Assembly (NCBI GenBank): GCA_037127315.1
Contig: JBBBDQ010001457.1
Coordinates: 248,501-312,500, forward strand
Direction: 5' to 3'
DNA from: Ascarosepion bandense
Taxonomy: Eukaryota > Mollusca > Cephalopoda > Sepiida > Sepiidae
Length of the DNA stretch: 64,000 bases
Shown here piece by piece: positions 55,236 through 64,000 of the stretch (position 1 is the first letter of the stretch; every line of letters starts with the position of its first letter). Both the position numbers and the translations under genes were made by a program. Under the pieces are notes generated by a model that had not been told where the DNA came from, made no database searches, and worked only from the letters and a program-made list of their open reading frames with translations.

Positions 55236-55970
55236 AATGTTTCTTCTTTGTTTTAATCGTTTCACCCCAAGTAAGGCGGTAACGCCACTGATACACAGGG
55301 GGCGACATAGGAGTAAAAGATTAGGTAGGAGGAGAGTAAAGAGAAAGACGAAACAGTTACAGGAGGTGCCAGAAAAAGGGCAAAAGAAGGATGGGAATAC
55401 AGGTGTGATGACAGTTGCAAAGGCAGAGAGAAAGGAAAAGATATACAGAGTGATTCATTATTGGAGTGGAGTGGATAACAAATGGCAAATGACATTGCAT
55501 TTAAATTCCTGGGGGTTGTAGCCGTCAGGAAAGCAAGAATATGGAAGGGAGTTCCACAAGCGGGAAGTGCGAGAAAATAATCTTCAGGAGTAGAATTGTC
55601 GGCTGCATTTGGTTGATCTGACCGTAAATGGGTGCGACCCTGTTGCGAGTCTGGTTGCCCGAGTAAACTCCTGTGACAGGGGCACTAGTGACTTATGTTT
55701 GCCGGATTAGAAGCCATGAAAATATTTATAGAACACACAGAGAGAAGCCACATCACGCCGGTGAGAAAGTGGCTGGAGTCGAGCCACCAAGTCGGTACCT
55801 ATCACATTACAGATTCTCCTTTGGAGCTTGTCGAGAACACTGTGTTGAACAACAGGAGCGCCTGACCATATATATGACAGCAGTATTTTCTGCACGGATG
55901 GATGGATGATTTGTATATGTGCAAGATGGAATCAGGCGGAAAAAAACCTCCTGGCCCGACACAGTGACCC
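55236..55970 (-). mobile_element. Jockey-like LINE C-terminus and UTR
   Basis: Minus strand. The A/G-rich end at 55236-55262 (GGGGTGAAACGATTAAAAC when complemented) is followed by the UTR. The C-terminal coding block is at 55600-55500 and the upstream part at 55895-55707, with VLDKLQRRICNVIGTDLVAR, LQPLSHRRDVASLCVFYKYF. It extends to about 55970 (GPGGFFPPDSILHIYKSSIH). More diverged than the 50-kb copy. 5'-truncated. Confidence 0.75.
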
Positions 55971-56029
55971 AACATTATATAAAAGGAAAAAAAATGAAAA
56001 CACACAAAAACACTGACAGATTCAGTCAG

Positions 56030-56325
56030 TCCGTTAGTCAGTTAAGTGCCATACGGGATACACGCGTGGGCGATCATGTCTCGAAAGAGACATGACTGAC
56101 TGGACAGAAGATTATCCCGCAGTAGGTTGCCATTACTTTCTGCGGTAGACTGGTTGCCGACCAAGCCTATAAAACCCAATCTGTCCTGTTATTTAACCCA
56201 TAACTGGAAGGAATAAACGTATTAATACCTTTCATAAGGATATTTGCGCGTAAGTGAATGCAATGAATTCAACTGGAATTCGAACTCGGCTCTCCGATTT
56301 CTCATTCCGAACCGATATTTACTGC
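56030..56325 (-). mobile_element. tRNA-derived SINE, family A
   Basis: Tail GTCAGTTAAGTGCCATACGG, hairpin CGATCATGTCTCGAAAGAGA, body, box B complement GGAATTCGAACTCGG at about 56277, and a truncated head (ACCGATATTTACTGCG). The head ends exactly where duplicated unit B begins. Confidence 0.85.
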
Positions 56326-56331
56326 GATTGT

Positions 56332-57007
56332 CAAAAATCTAATCATTTTATTTCAGATATCAACGTGTATTTCATGTGATTCGCGGATAGTTTTCTTTTC
56401 TTTACAGCTATATAAAATCAAGCTGGATCAGGAAAAAGATAGGTTCATGCCTTACCAAAAGTCAACAGCTCAACGTAAATGCAACAGTCTCAGTCATAAA
56501 TTTAACTTTACCTGAAAAAAAACATATCAATAGAAAATGAAACAAAATAAAAACATAACAAAATGAGAAAAGATTAATGAAGACATGCTAAACAAAAAGT
56601 ATGTTCTGGGAGGATGGAATTATGAAGCTGCTGAAAGATGTCAAAAGAGAGTGAAAGAAAACGATTAATAAAGGATTCAATAAGATTAATATAAAAAAAA
56701 TTCTTTACAGCCATATAGAATCAAACTTTGATGACTTTTTGTAAAGTATAAAATCAAAAAAGTAAAATTAACTCGCTTAGTAAAAATGTTAAATATATTT
56801 ATTAACTGGGACGCATTTAAGGTTAAAAAAAATTTGGTAAATTTTAAATACAAAGACAATATTCATACCGAGTCAGAAATTAAAAAAAAAGTTATAAGAT
56901 TGATAAATACTATGAACACAAGCGAAAAGCTGTTGCCAATGATTAATTATTTTCTATCATTAAAATAAATAAAAATCACAATATTTGATTTGGAATTACT
57001 ATGTTTA
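56332..57007 (+). repeat. Duplicated unit, copy B (LINE-free)
   Basis: TCAAAAATCTAATCATTTTA onward aligns with 49655-50100. It then passes AGAATCAAACTTTGATGACT (56718-56737), the position where copy A has the Jockey-like LINE, and continues AAAATTAACTCGCTTAGTAA like 52880 onward. It holds the same exon-like pieces (PYQKST region at 56405-56465). Confidence 0.85.
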
Positions 57008-57423
57008 AATGCTGGACAATATCATCGAAAATGAGGACAAAACTGGAAGCAGCGGAAATGTGGTTCTACAGAAGGATGCTGCGGATATCGTGGACTGAGC
57101 ATGCAAGCAACGATGAGGTGTTCGAGAGAATGTCAACAAAAAGGAAATTAATACTGAGTATCAGGAAGAAACAACTGAAGTTCCTGGGACATGCAATGAG
57201 GAAGGAGAGCTTGGAGAACCTGATACTGACTGGCCAGGTAGAGGGAAAGAGAGATGGAGGAAGGCAGCAGATAACATATTTGCAGGGCCTGATCAGGTGG
57301 TTGACGGAACGGGGGTTGGCAGGAGTAACGGGAGCAAACATACTAAGAGCCACAAGGGATAGGGAGACGTGAAGAACCATGATCGCCTACGTCCTGAAGA
57401 GACAGGGCACATAGAAGAAGAAG
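57008..57423 (+). mobile_element. RTE-type LINE 3' end, inserted in copy B
   Basis: Identical 5' break point (AATGCTGGACAATATCATCG) and target as in copy A. The duplicated ATGTTTA is perfect at 57001-57007 and 57424-57430. The frame is open for 123 codons to a TGA where copy A has TGG, and the GAA tail is only about three units. Confidence 0.9.
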
Positions 57424-57676
57424 ATGTTTATAAAATGCAAAGAAAGCTGTTGTCTTTAAAGTAACCGAAATAAAGAGAAGAATGTAAAAAGAAACGACAT
57501 AATTTCTTTCCGTCTACCTTTTCAATTTGAGGAAACCTTTTTACGATTTTAGATTAGAAAATGCTAAATCTAGAAAATTTTGTGATGCCCATTTACACAG
57601 TTTTTGCCACTTGTCATCCAACCAGTTCACTTAAATGTGTTCGCATGCTTAATCTATGCGTGTGGATCTGTTTATA
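57424..57676. other. Unit end and unassigned sequence
   Basis: The duplicated unit's right flank continues to about 57485. The rest is unassigned. Confidence 0.4.
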
Positions 57677-58040
57677 CACTACCGGCCATAATTATTAGGC
57701 TACCTCAGTGTTTGAAAAAAATGACGTATTTCATACTATTTTTTAAGATTTTTTTTTGCCAAGTGAATAATTGTAAATGAAAATAGAATGATTCTTTTGT
57801 TAATATCACACAATAATATGTGCATCAAATGAATTTATAAATATTTAATAATTACCTATATTGCAGTTATATTAATGAAAAAATGAAGAAAATTTAGAAT
57901 GAGTTCATCTTTAAAATTTTGCAAATTAATAATAACAAAATAGCCATTCTATTTTGATTTGGAAATTAAAAAAAAGTATGAAATACATCATTTCTTTAAA
58001 AAAAAAAACTGGGGTTGCTGAATAATTATGGCCGGTAGTG
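57677..58040. mobile_element. Tc1-like MITE, complete
   Basis: Starts CACTACCGGCCATAATTATT, ends AATTATGGCCGGTAGTG, flanked by TA on both sides (57675-57676, 58041-58042). 364 bp. Same family as 18659-19060 and 7300-7480, shorter by internal deletion, with long imperfect inverted repeats. Confidence 0.88.
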
Positions 58041-58575
58041 TATGTATTTAGGCTCATGCATCTGAATAGATTCATGCACATGTGCAAAGCCGGACCGATG
58101 TTCTAACGTTTCTCAAACCATATTTATCATTTTTTTTTTAAATAATCGAAGAACTCAATTTCATTAGACGAAGAGAAAGACATAAAAATGCAGTAGCAAA
58201 ATAAACTTGTCCGTTGGAATGTAAAGTTCAAAACATATGCAATCTTTTTCACCCATTTTCAAATCAAATTATATTTTTTCTTCATCTATTTTTCAGACTG
58301 ACAAAATAATGATTAATATTAAAATAATAATTAATATTAAAATAATGATTAATATTAAAAAAATCTATTTTCTTATAAAAGTTCTCACTGCATTTGCATA
58401 AAATATTACATACGTGTTCATTTTGAGTATTTTTTCTAATCGATTTGATTCTCAAGCTTCGTCGATCTGACTCCCCCCACCACCACATCTGCAGGTTTAT
58501 TATCCGTCATTCACTCAGGCAAATTAAGTTCACAAGTGCACAAAATCTTTATAGAGTTTAATTTTATATAAACAA
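58041..58575. other. Unassigned, with a short tandem repeat
   Basis: ATTAATATTAAAATAATG units at 58311-58360 (about three copies). Nothing else recognised. Confidence 0.35.
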
Positions 58576-58753
58576 CTAGCAGTATAACGCGGCGTTGCTC
58601 GGGTGTAATGAAAGCTTTAAAACTAATCCATGGTCCTGGAGCTCAGACTCAGCCTAAAGAATATTTGTGTGAAGTTTGGTGAGAATCGGATAAAAATTGT
58701 GGATTTGTATAAAGGACATACAGACAGATAAACAGACACACACACAAACATCT

Positions 58754-58808
<55 letters not shown>

Positions 58809-59066
58809 CGATTTTCTATGAGTGTATCAAATTTGATTTAAATCGGACCACTCCTTCTATAACCCAATTTTTTCGATTATCGATTTTCGATATTTATCGG
58901 GGGTACCTCGGCACAAAACCTAGCTAAGAACACTCGCAGACGTTTATAGTACAATTGTGTAAATTTTCAAGAAAATCGGTTCAGCCGTTTCGGAGTCTAT
59001 AGGTAACAGACACACACATACACACACACATACACAGACAAAGTTCCATTTATAAATAAGTTTAGG
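58576..59066 (-). mobile_element. Helitron-like element, near full length
   Basis: Minus-strand CTAG at 58576-58579 and the 5' end at 59066, where AAGTTTAGG stands for the family's TCTAAACTT start (one substitution, giving CC). A TA run at 58756-58803. 491 bp. Confidence 0.7.
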
Positions 59067-59109
59067 TAGCATACTTTGCAAATAAATAATTTAGAATTAA
59101 GATTTTCCC

Positions 59110-59605
59110 ACTTGCGAACGTTGTCTCTTCTATAAATATTTTCATGACTTCTGCTCTGACGAACTTGAGTCACTGGTGCCCTCCCCACAAGAATTTACTC
59201 GGGCAACCAAACTGGCAACAAGATCTCACACTTTTACAGTGAAATCAACCAAATGCAGACGAGAATTCTATTCCAGCGGCTTCTTTTCTCGAGCTTCCCG
59301 CCTGTGGAACTCCCTTCCATACACTTGCTTTCCTGACGGCTAAAACCTCCAGAAATTTAAATGCAAAGTCCATTCCCATCTCTTATCCACTTAACTGCAG
59401 CTCTTTCTACATCACTCCGTGTATCTTGTTCCTTTCTCTCTACCTTCGCAGCTGTGTTCACATCCTTTTCTTGTCTTTTCCTTTTCATCTCCTGTAGATG
59501 GTTCGTCTTTGTCTTCACTCTCCTCCTGCCTAATACTTCAACTCTCTTATGTAACCATGTACATCCGTGGCGTTAACGCTTTGCTTAGGATGAAATGATT
59601 TTAAA
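59110..59605 (+). mobile_element. Jockey-like LINE C-terminus and UTR
   Basis: CTTCTATAAATATTTTCATG onward encodes the FYKYFH...DELxSLVP-type region. TTCTTTTCTCGAGCTTCCCG gives the SRASRLWNSLP block, and the stop is near 59342. The UTR ends TTGCTTAGGATGAAATGATT and A-rich sequence. Several frameshifts. 5'-truncated. Confidence 0.75.
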
Positions 59606-59685
59606 AAATGTATGCAAGGCAATTATGAATATAGAAGCGAATCTCTTACCTGATGTCAACTGACTATAACACTATTGATAGTAAA

Positions 59686-60351
59686 CTGCAGTATAGCCCG
59701 GCGTTGCTCGGGTGCAATGAAAGCTTTAAAACTAATCCATGGTCCTGGAGCTCAGACTCTTTGGGCGTTGGCACGAAAGACTAAACAGCAATAGTTGTTT
59801 CCAGCTAAAGCGAAACCGTAGACTGAAAGAAAAATCAATGGATGTAAGTCAAATTTTGATTTCCTGGTATCGATATCAAATAATGTTTTTTCGTCGTAAA
59901 CTGAATTTTGAAGGCTAAATAAGTCCTCTGAGTAAATGATATCATGGCTGAGACTAAGAACTACAATTATACCTACTTAGAGCCAAACCCGAAGTAAAAA
60001 CTAAAATAAAAGGACTGAAAAAATAGATATACAGGCAGATAAACAGACACACACACAAACATCTTGCCTTTTACATATATATATATATATATTATCGATT
60101 TTCTGCATTATTGTAAGAACTGCAACCTTGAAACTTCTGAATATCGTTTCTTATGTCTTTGTCTATGAGTATCAAATTTGATTAAAATCGGAACACTCCT
60201 TCTATAACCCGATTTTTTCGATTATTGATTTTCGATATTTATCAGAGGTACCTCGACACAAGACCTAGCTAAGGACACTCGCAGACGCTTACAGTACAAC
60301 TGTGTAAATGTTCAAGAAAATCGTTCAGCCGTTTCGGAATCTATAGGTAAC

Positions 60352-60406
<55 letters not shown>

Positions 60407-60432
60407 ACGTTCCATTTATAAATAAGTTTAGA
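59686..60432 (-). mobile_element. Helitron-like element, full length
   Basis: 3' end ACTGCAGTATAGCCCGGCGT at 59685-59704 (CTAGCAG changed to CTGCAG by a deletion). 5' end at 60431-60432 (GA, i.e. TC on the minus strand), preceded by AATAAGTTTA. A CA run at 60356-60402. 747 bp. Confidence 0.68.
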
Positions 60433-60569
60433 TTACAAATTAACCTTCCTACAAATGAGTACTCTAAGTATTTATATAGCTGTGGCGCATAAATACGAAT
60501 ACACATGGACTAACACAAATTATTTAACACGTAAATTTCATCATTTTCCTTTTCTTATTCATTAGTAAT

Positions 60570-61242
60570 GGAACGTACTGAGTTATGTAGAGAGTAATGT
60601 TGCAGTGGATAAGAAATTAAGAATTAAAATCAACCTTCTTCATTTTTGCAAAAATTCACAATGACGTGTGAAATTCTGTTTTTTTTTTCCCAAACAGAAA
60701 AAGGATTGACCATGTACTTAATGAAAAAGTCGAAACCAGATTTCGCAAGTAGGTGTTAAAATGATTTTTGACAATGGCAGCGACTTGCAAGACCAAAAAA
60801 GACTTCGCGAGTAAATGCGAAAAAATCTAGATTACAATAAAAGGACTTCATCAGCGCCAGTCAGTCAGAGAGTCAGATGGGAGCCGCGAGACGAAACATC
60901 TAAAATGTAACTTCAACTTCAAGCGACTCGGACATTGTCTTTTTTCTCTTTCTCCTTATCTCTTTCAACAACGAACATTTTGTACGAACTCTTCATACCC
61001 TTAACTTTCTCATTGAACATTAATTTCTACGAATTCTTGTTATTCCTACTTTAATAATTTTCTATTTTAAAATGCAAAATGTATATTTTATTCTTACAAT
61101 ATTCCACAAAATTCCATATATGACAACCTACCAACAACCAACCTTCTGATGATAATTCTGCATAAAACTTGTAAACTGTAGGGAGATTGGTTATGTCTGA
61201 CACAAGGCCGAACCAAGAAACATTAACCAGCTCCCTACGCTA
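60570..61242 (+). mobile_element. LTR-like repeat, copy 2
   Basis: Aligns with 15640-16434 over most of its length: AAGAATTAAAATCAACCTTC, the TATA-like ACAATAAAAGGACTTCATC (about 60835), CTTCTGATGAT (about 61144), and GACACAAGGCCGAACC (61198). The microsatellite of copy 1 is absent. Divergence suggests two independent insertions of one family. Confidence 0.45.
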
Positions 61243-61303
61243 CAATGTATGTGTTCCAACTGAGACTACATATATGTATACATACATATATATCAGTAAA
61301 TGT

Positions 61304-61880
61304 AAACATGTTACGGAAATTAACGAAGATTAACGAAATGGTTATAAACAAACTGACAATTTGAAATTATTTGTTTGAACATTATTTTTTATCGATACTC
61401 GTATTTAAGTAGATATTCTGTTTATAATAAAACAGTATATATACATATTTATTTCTACCGGCTTGATTATTTATGATAAATATTTTGTTACGAAAATGTG
61501 TGTCATTTGACATGATTCGAACCTGCGACCCCTATCCACATAGGGGTAGCCACCAATTGATCTGCCGAATGACACACATTTTCGTAACAAAAAATTTATT
61601 GTAAATAATCAGGCCTGTAGAATTAAATATATATATATACTGTTTGATTATAAACAGAATATCTACTTAAATACGAGTATCGATCAAAAATAATCTTCAA
61701 ACAAATATTTTCAAATTGTTGGTGGTTTGAACCAAGTTTCGTTAATATTCGTTACTTTCCGTAACATGATGATTGTCGTAAATAATCAGGCCAGTAGAAA
61801 TAAACATATATACTGTTTGATTATAAACAGAATATCTACTTAAATACGAGTGTCGATCAAAAATAATGTTCAAACAAATC
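61304..61880. mobile_element. Palindromic element centred on a tRNA-like hairpin
   Basis: Arms of about 200 bases (61304-61507 and 61568-61770) are inverted copies: ACAGAATATCTACTTAAATA and CGAGTATCGAT appear on both sides. The 25 bases nearest the centre (TTTTGTTACGAAAATGTGTG onward) are perfectly inverted. A further direct partial copy of the right arm lies at 61774-61880. No coding sequence. Confidence 0.65.
61508..61567 (-). pseudogene. tRNA-like sequence in the palindrome centre
   Basis: The minus strand has CAGATCAATTGGTGGC (box A-like), the hairpin CCCCTATGTGGATAGGGG where the anticodon arm would be, and GCAGGTTCGAATCATG (box B-like GGTTCGAATC). The flanking inverted arms would pair where the acceptor stem belongs (TGTCATT/AATGACA). 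The T stem is imperfect, and the D stem does not pair well. A tRNA relic or a SINE head is more likely than a functional tRNA. Confidence 0.4.
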
Positions 61881-63221
61881 ATTTCATACCAGTAAATACA
61901 TATAAAATGAATCATTTTATCCAGTCATTCAGTAGAAAGACGTTAATACGTATTTTCATTTTCATTTTCTCTCTCAGTACATCTCATAGTTGCACATACA
62001 CATTCATGTTGACTTTTCCTTATTGGTTCTTAATGATACAAACAAGAACACACAAAAAACATTTACATGAATTTATGAAGATACCGTTCATATCCTTACC
62101 GCTCTAGTTTTTTTAATTCTTTTAGACTATACATTCGTCCTTCAAATTAAGAACAGGTCGATACAATAAAAAATAATCAATCGCACATAACGCCCTCGAT
62201 GTACAACATTGAAGCAGCAAAGAATTCAAATTTTATAAACTTGTAAAAATAAAACAATTTTTTCGGCCTTTTTTATTTTTATTTTTTTCAGAAAAATATT
62301 TCAAATGGAATTTGCATATTTGCATCGTAAATTCTCCATCGTCTTGATTACTGATTTTTAGCATTCAACACATCTCATCATATTTCCTTCGGGCTTTACT
62401 GCTAAAGTAGAAAAATATAAATAAGTGCCAACGTATGTATCCATTCCTACACAATACACATAAATAAATAAAAAAATATAGACACGTTTTGCAGCTTTGG
62501 TCTTATTTATCATTCGTTTTCTCTCAATAGCCAAATATATATGCATACAAAGGCTCACACGTGCATTTAAAATTGTACGCCATTTTGTATCCGTACACAT
62601 ACGTGTTAACATTATTTTTGTCTTTTTAATATATCCCTCTTTCTTTCGTAATTTCACACACACCCATACACACACACTCACATATATCGACCTTCTAAAT
62701 ATGCGTAAAGATATATAAAATTATTTTTCCCTGTTCTTCAATGCTTACAGCGATGTACCTTTACGCTCCTTATATGCGATTAACTCGACGAAATAGTTGA
62801 TAATTTGCTCGAAGGATGGAACAATTCCCTGGCTTCTTCGACAGTAATTCTCTAATTGGTACCTTGTTTAGACACTTTACGGTTTACATACCTTTTGGGA
62901 ACATATTTTTCAGATCTTTCTTATACACTGTGAATGGTTCATTGATTCTCTAAACAGTGCAACCCTTGTAGTAAATTGGAACAACAAAAATTGTCTTTTT
63001 ATGATATAATGCTGTATGAAAAAATATGCATTGTTCTGACTGCGTTTCAATAAAGATGTTTTTTTTTCAAGTGACGTCTTATGACTTAGACTGCAAGGCA
63101 ATGAACAGATAAAAAAGGGAATTAATCTTGTCGGTAATTATTGCCCGCCCCGCTAAAAACTGTTATGAGCAATAAAAACATATGCAAATAAATATCTAGA
63201 AAGCTTTTCCATCAATCTAAA
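61881..63221. other. Unassigned 1.3-kb stretch
   Basis: AT-rich, with small CACACA runs at 62655-62685. Frames at 61850-62107 and 62358-62681 carry no recognisable domain. Confidence 0.3.
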
Positions 63222-63251
63222 TCTAAACTTATTTATAAATGGAACTATGTC

Positions 63252-63308
<57 letters not shown>

Positions 63309-63945
63309 GTTGCCTATAGACTCCGAAACGGCTGAACCGATTTTCTTGAAAATTTACACAGTTGTACTATAAGCGTCTGCGAGTGTTCTTAGCTAGGTTT
63401 TGTGTCAGAGTACTCCCAATAAATATCGATAATCGAAAAAATCGGGTTATAGAAGGAGTGTTCCGATTTTAATCAAATTTCATACACTCATAGACAAAGA
63501 CATAAGAAACGATATTCAGAAGTTTCAAGGTTGCAGTTCTTACAATAGTGCAGAAAATCGATAATATATATAAAAGACAAGATGTTTTGTGTGTGTGTGT
63601 CTGTTAATCTGCCTGTATATCTGTATTTTTTCAGCCCTTTTATTTTAGTTTTTGCTTCGGGTTTGGCTCTAAGTAGGTATAATTGTAGTTCTTAGTCTCA
63701 GCCATGATACCATTTACTCAGAGGACTTATTTAGCCTTCAAAATTCAGTTTACGACGAAAAAACTTATTTGATATTGATACCAGGAAATCAAAATTTAAC
63801 TTACATCCATTCATTTTTCGTTCAGTCTACGGTTTCGCTTTCGTTTTGCTGTTTAGTCTTTCGTGCTAACGTCCAATGGGTCTGAGCTCCAGGACCATGG
63901 ATTAGTTTTCAAGCTTTCATTACACCCAAGCCACGCCGATTTTAT
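63222..63945 (+). mobile_element. Helitron-like element, 3' end lost
   Basis: Starts TCTAAACTTATTTATAAA after an A. GT run at 63255-63305. Carries the conserved interior and the ATTACACCCAAGCCACGCCG of the hairpin (degenerate, 63920-63939) but no CTAG end. Another copy's interior follows in reverse. Confidence 0.65.
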
Positions 63946-64000
63946 AAACCGATTTTTTCGATTATCGATTTTCGATATTTATCAGAGATACCTCGACACA
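63946..64000 (-). mobile_element. Helitron-like interior fragment at window edge
   Basis: AACCGATTTTTTCGATTATC, ATTTTCGATATTTATC and ACCTCGACACA match the interior of the family in minus orientation (compare 58860-58915), cut by the window end. Confidence 0.55.

Overview
The window looks like a repeat-dense, gene-poor stretch of an animal nuclear genome. It is AT-rich, full of (CA)n, (TA)n, (GATA)n and (CT)n microsatellites, and I see no intact host gene. Nearly everything recognisable is a transposable element or its wreckage. tRNA-derived SINEs, RTE and Jockey/CR1-type LINEs, Penelope-like and Helitron-like elements and Tc1/mariner relics together suggest an invertebrate. I favour a lophotrochozoan, possibly a cephalopod such as an octopus. 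That is an inference from repeat style, not proof.

Layout. 1-7 kb: Helitron-like copies, two tRNA-SINE families and LINE tails. 7-16 kb: a SINE, an RTE LINE end, an inverted repeat, LINE tails, a THAP-domain relic, a 246-bp tandem duplication carrying a LINE C-terminus, and an LTR-like repeat. 16-21 kb: a foldback around a 5S-derived sequence, a mariner relic invaded by a Tc1-like MITE, and an RTE end. 21-30 kb: microsatellites, a hammerhead-ribozyme-like motif, LINE pieces, a pogo-like MITE, a SINE/hairpin composite, a 1.5-kb foldback bounded by inverted Helitron-like ends, and a hAT relic. 30-40 kb: a LINE tail/hairpin tandem array, a mariner N-terminus, a decayed Ty3/Gypsy integrase and an RTE end. 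40-50 kb: Helitron-like, RTE, 5S, composite SINE, Penelope-like, MITE, and a SINE split by a solo LTR. 49.6-57.5 kb: a duplicated unit, one copy holding a 2.8-kb Jockey-like LINE, both holding the same RTE insertion, with an RTE-free partial copy between them. 57-64 kb: a MITE, Helitron-like copies, a second LTR-like copy, and a large palindrome centred on a tRNA-like hairpin.

No operons or pathways are present. The biology is the interaction of elements. LINE tails and SINEs share A/T-rich 3' ends. Elements nest inside one another, so relative ages can be read. Paralogous empty sites for two insertions lie within the window. The most informative items are the empty-site paralogs (49.6-57.5 kb), the Helitron-like family with TC...CTAG ends, the foldback at 27.1-28.6 kb, the hammerhead-like motif at 21.8 kb, the Penelope-like element with inverted terminal repeats at 45.4-46.2 kb, and the tRNA-centred palindrome at 61.3-61.9 kb.
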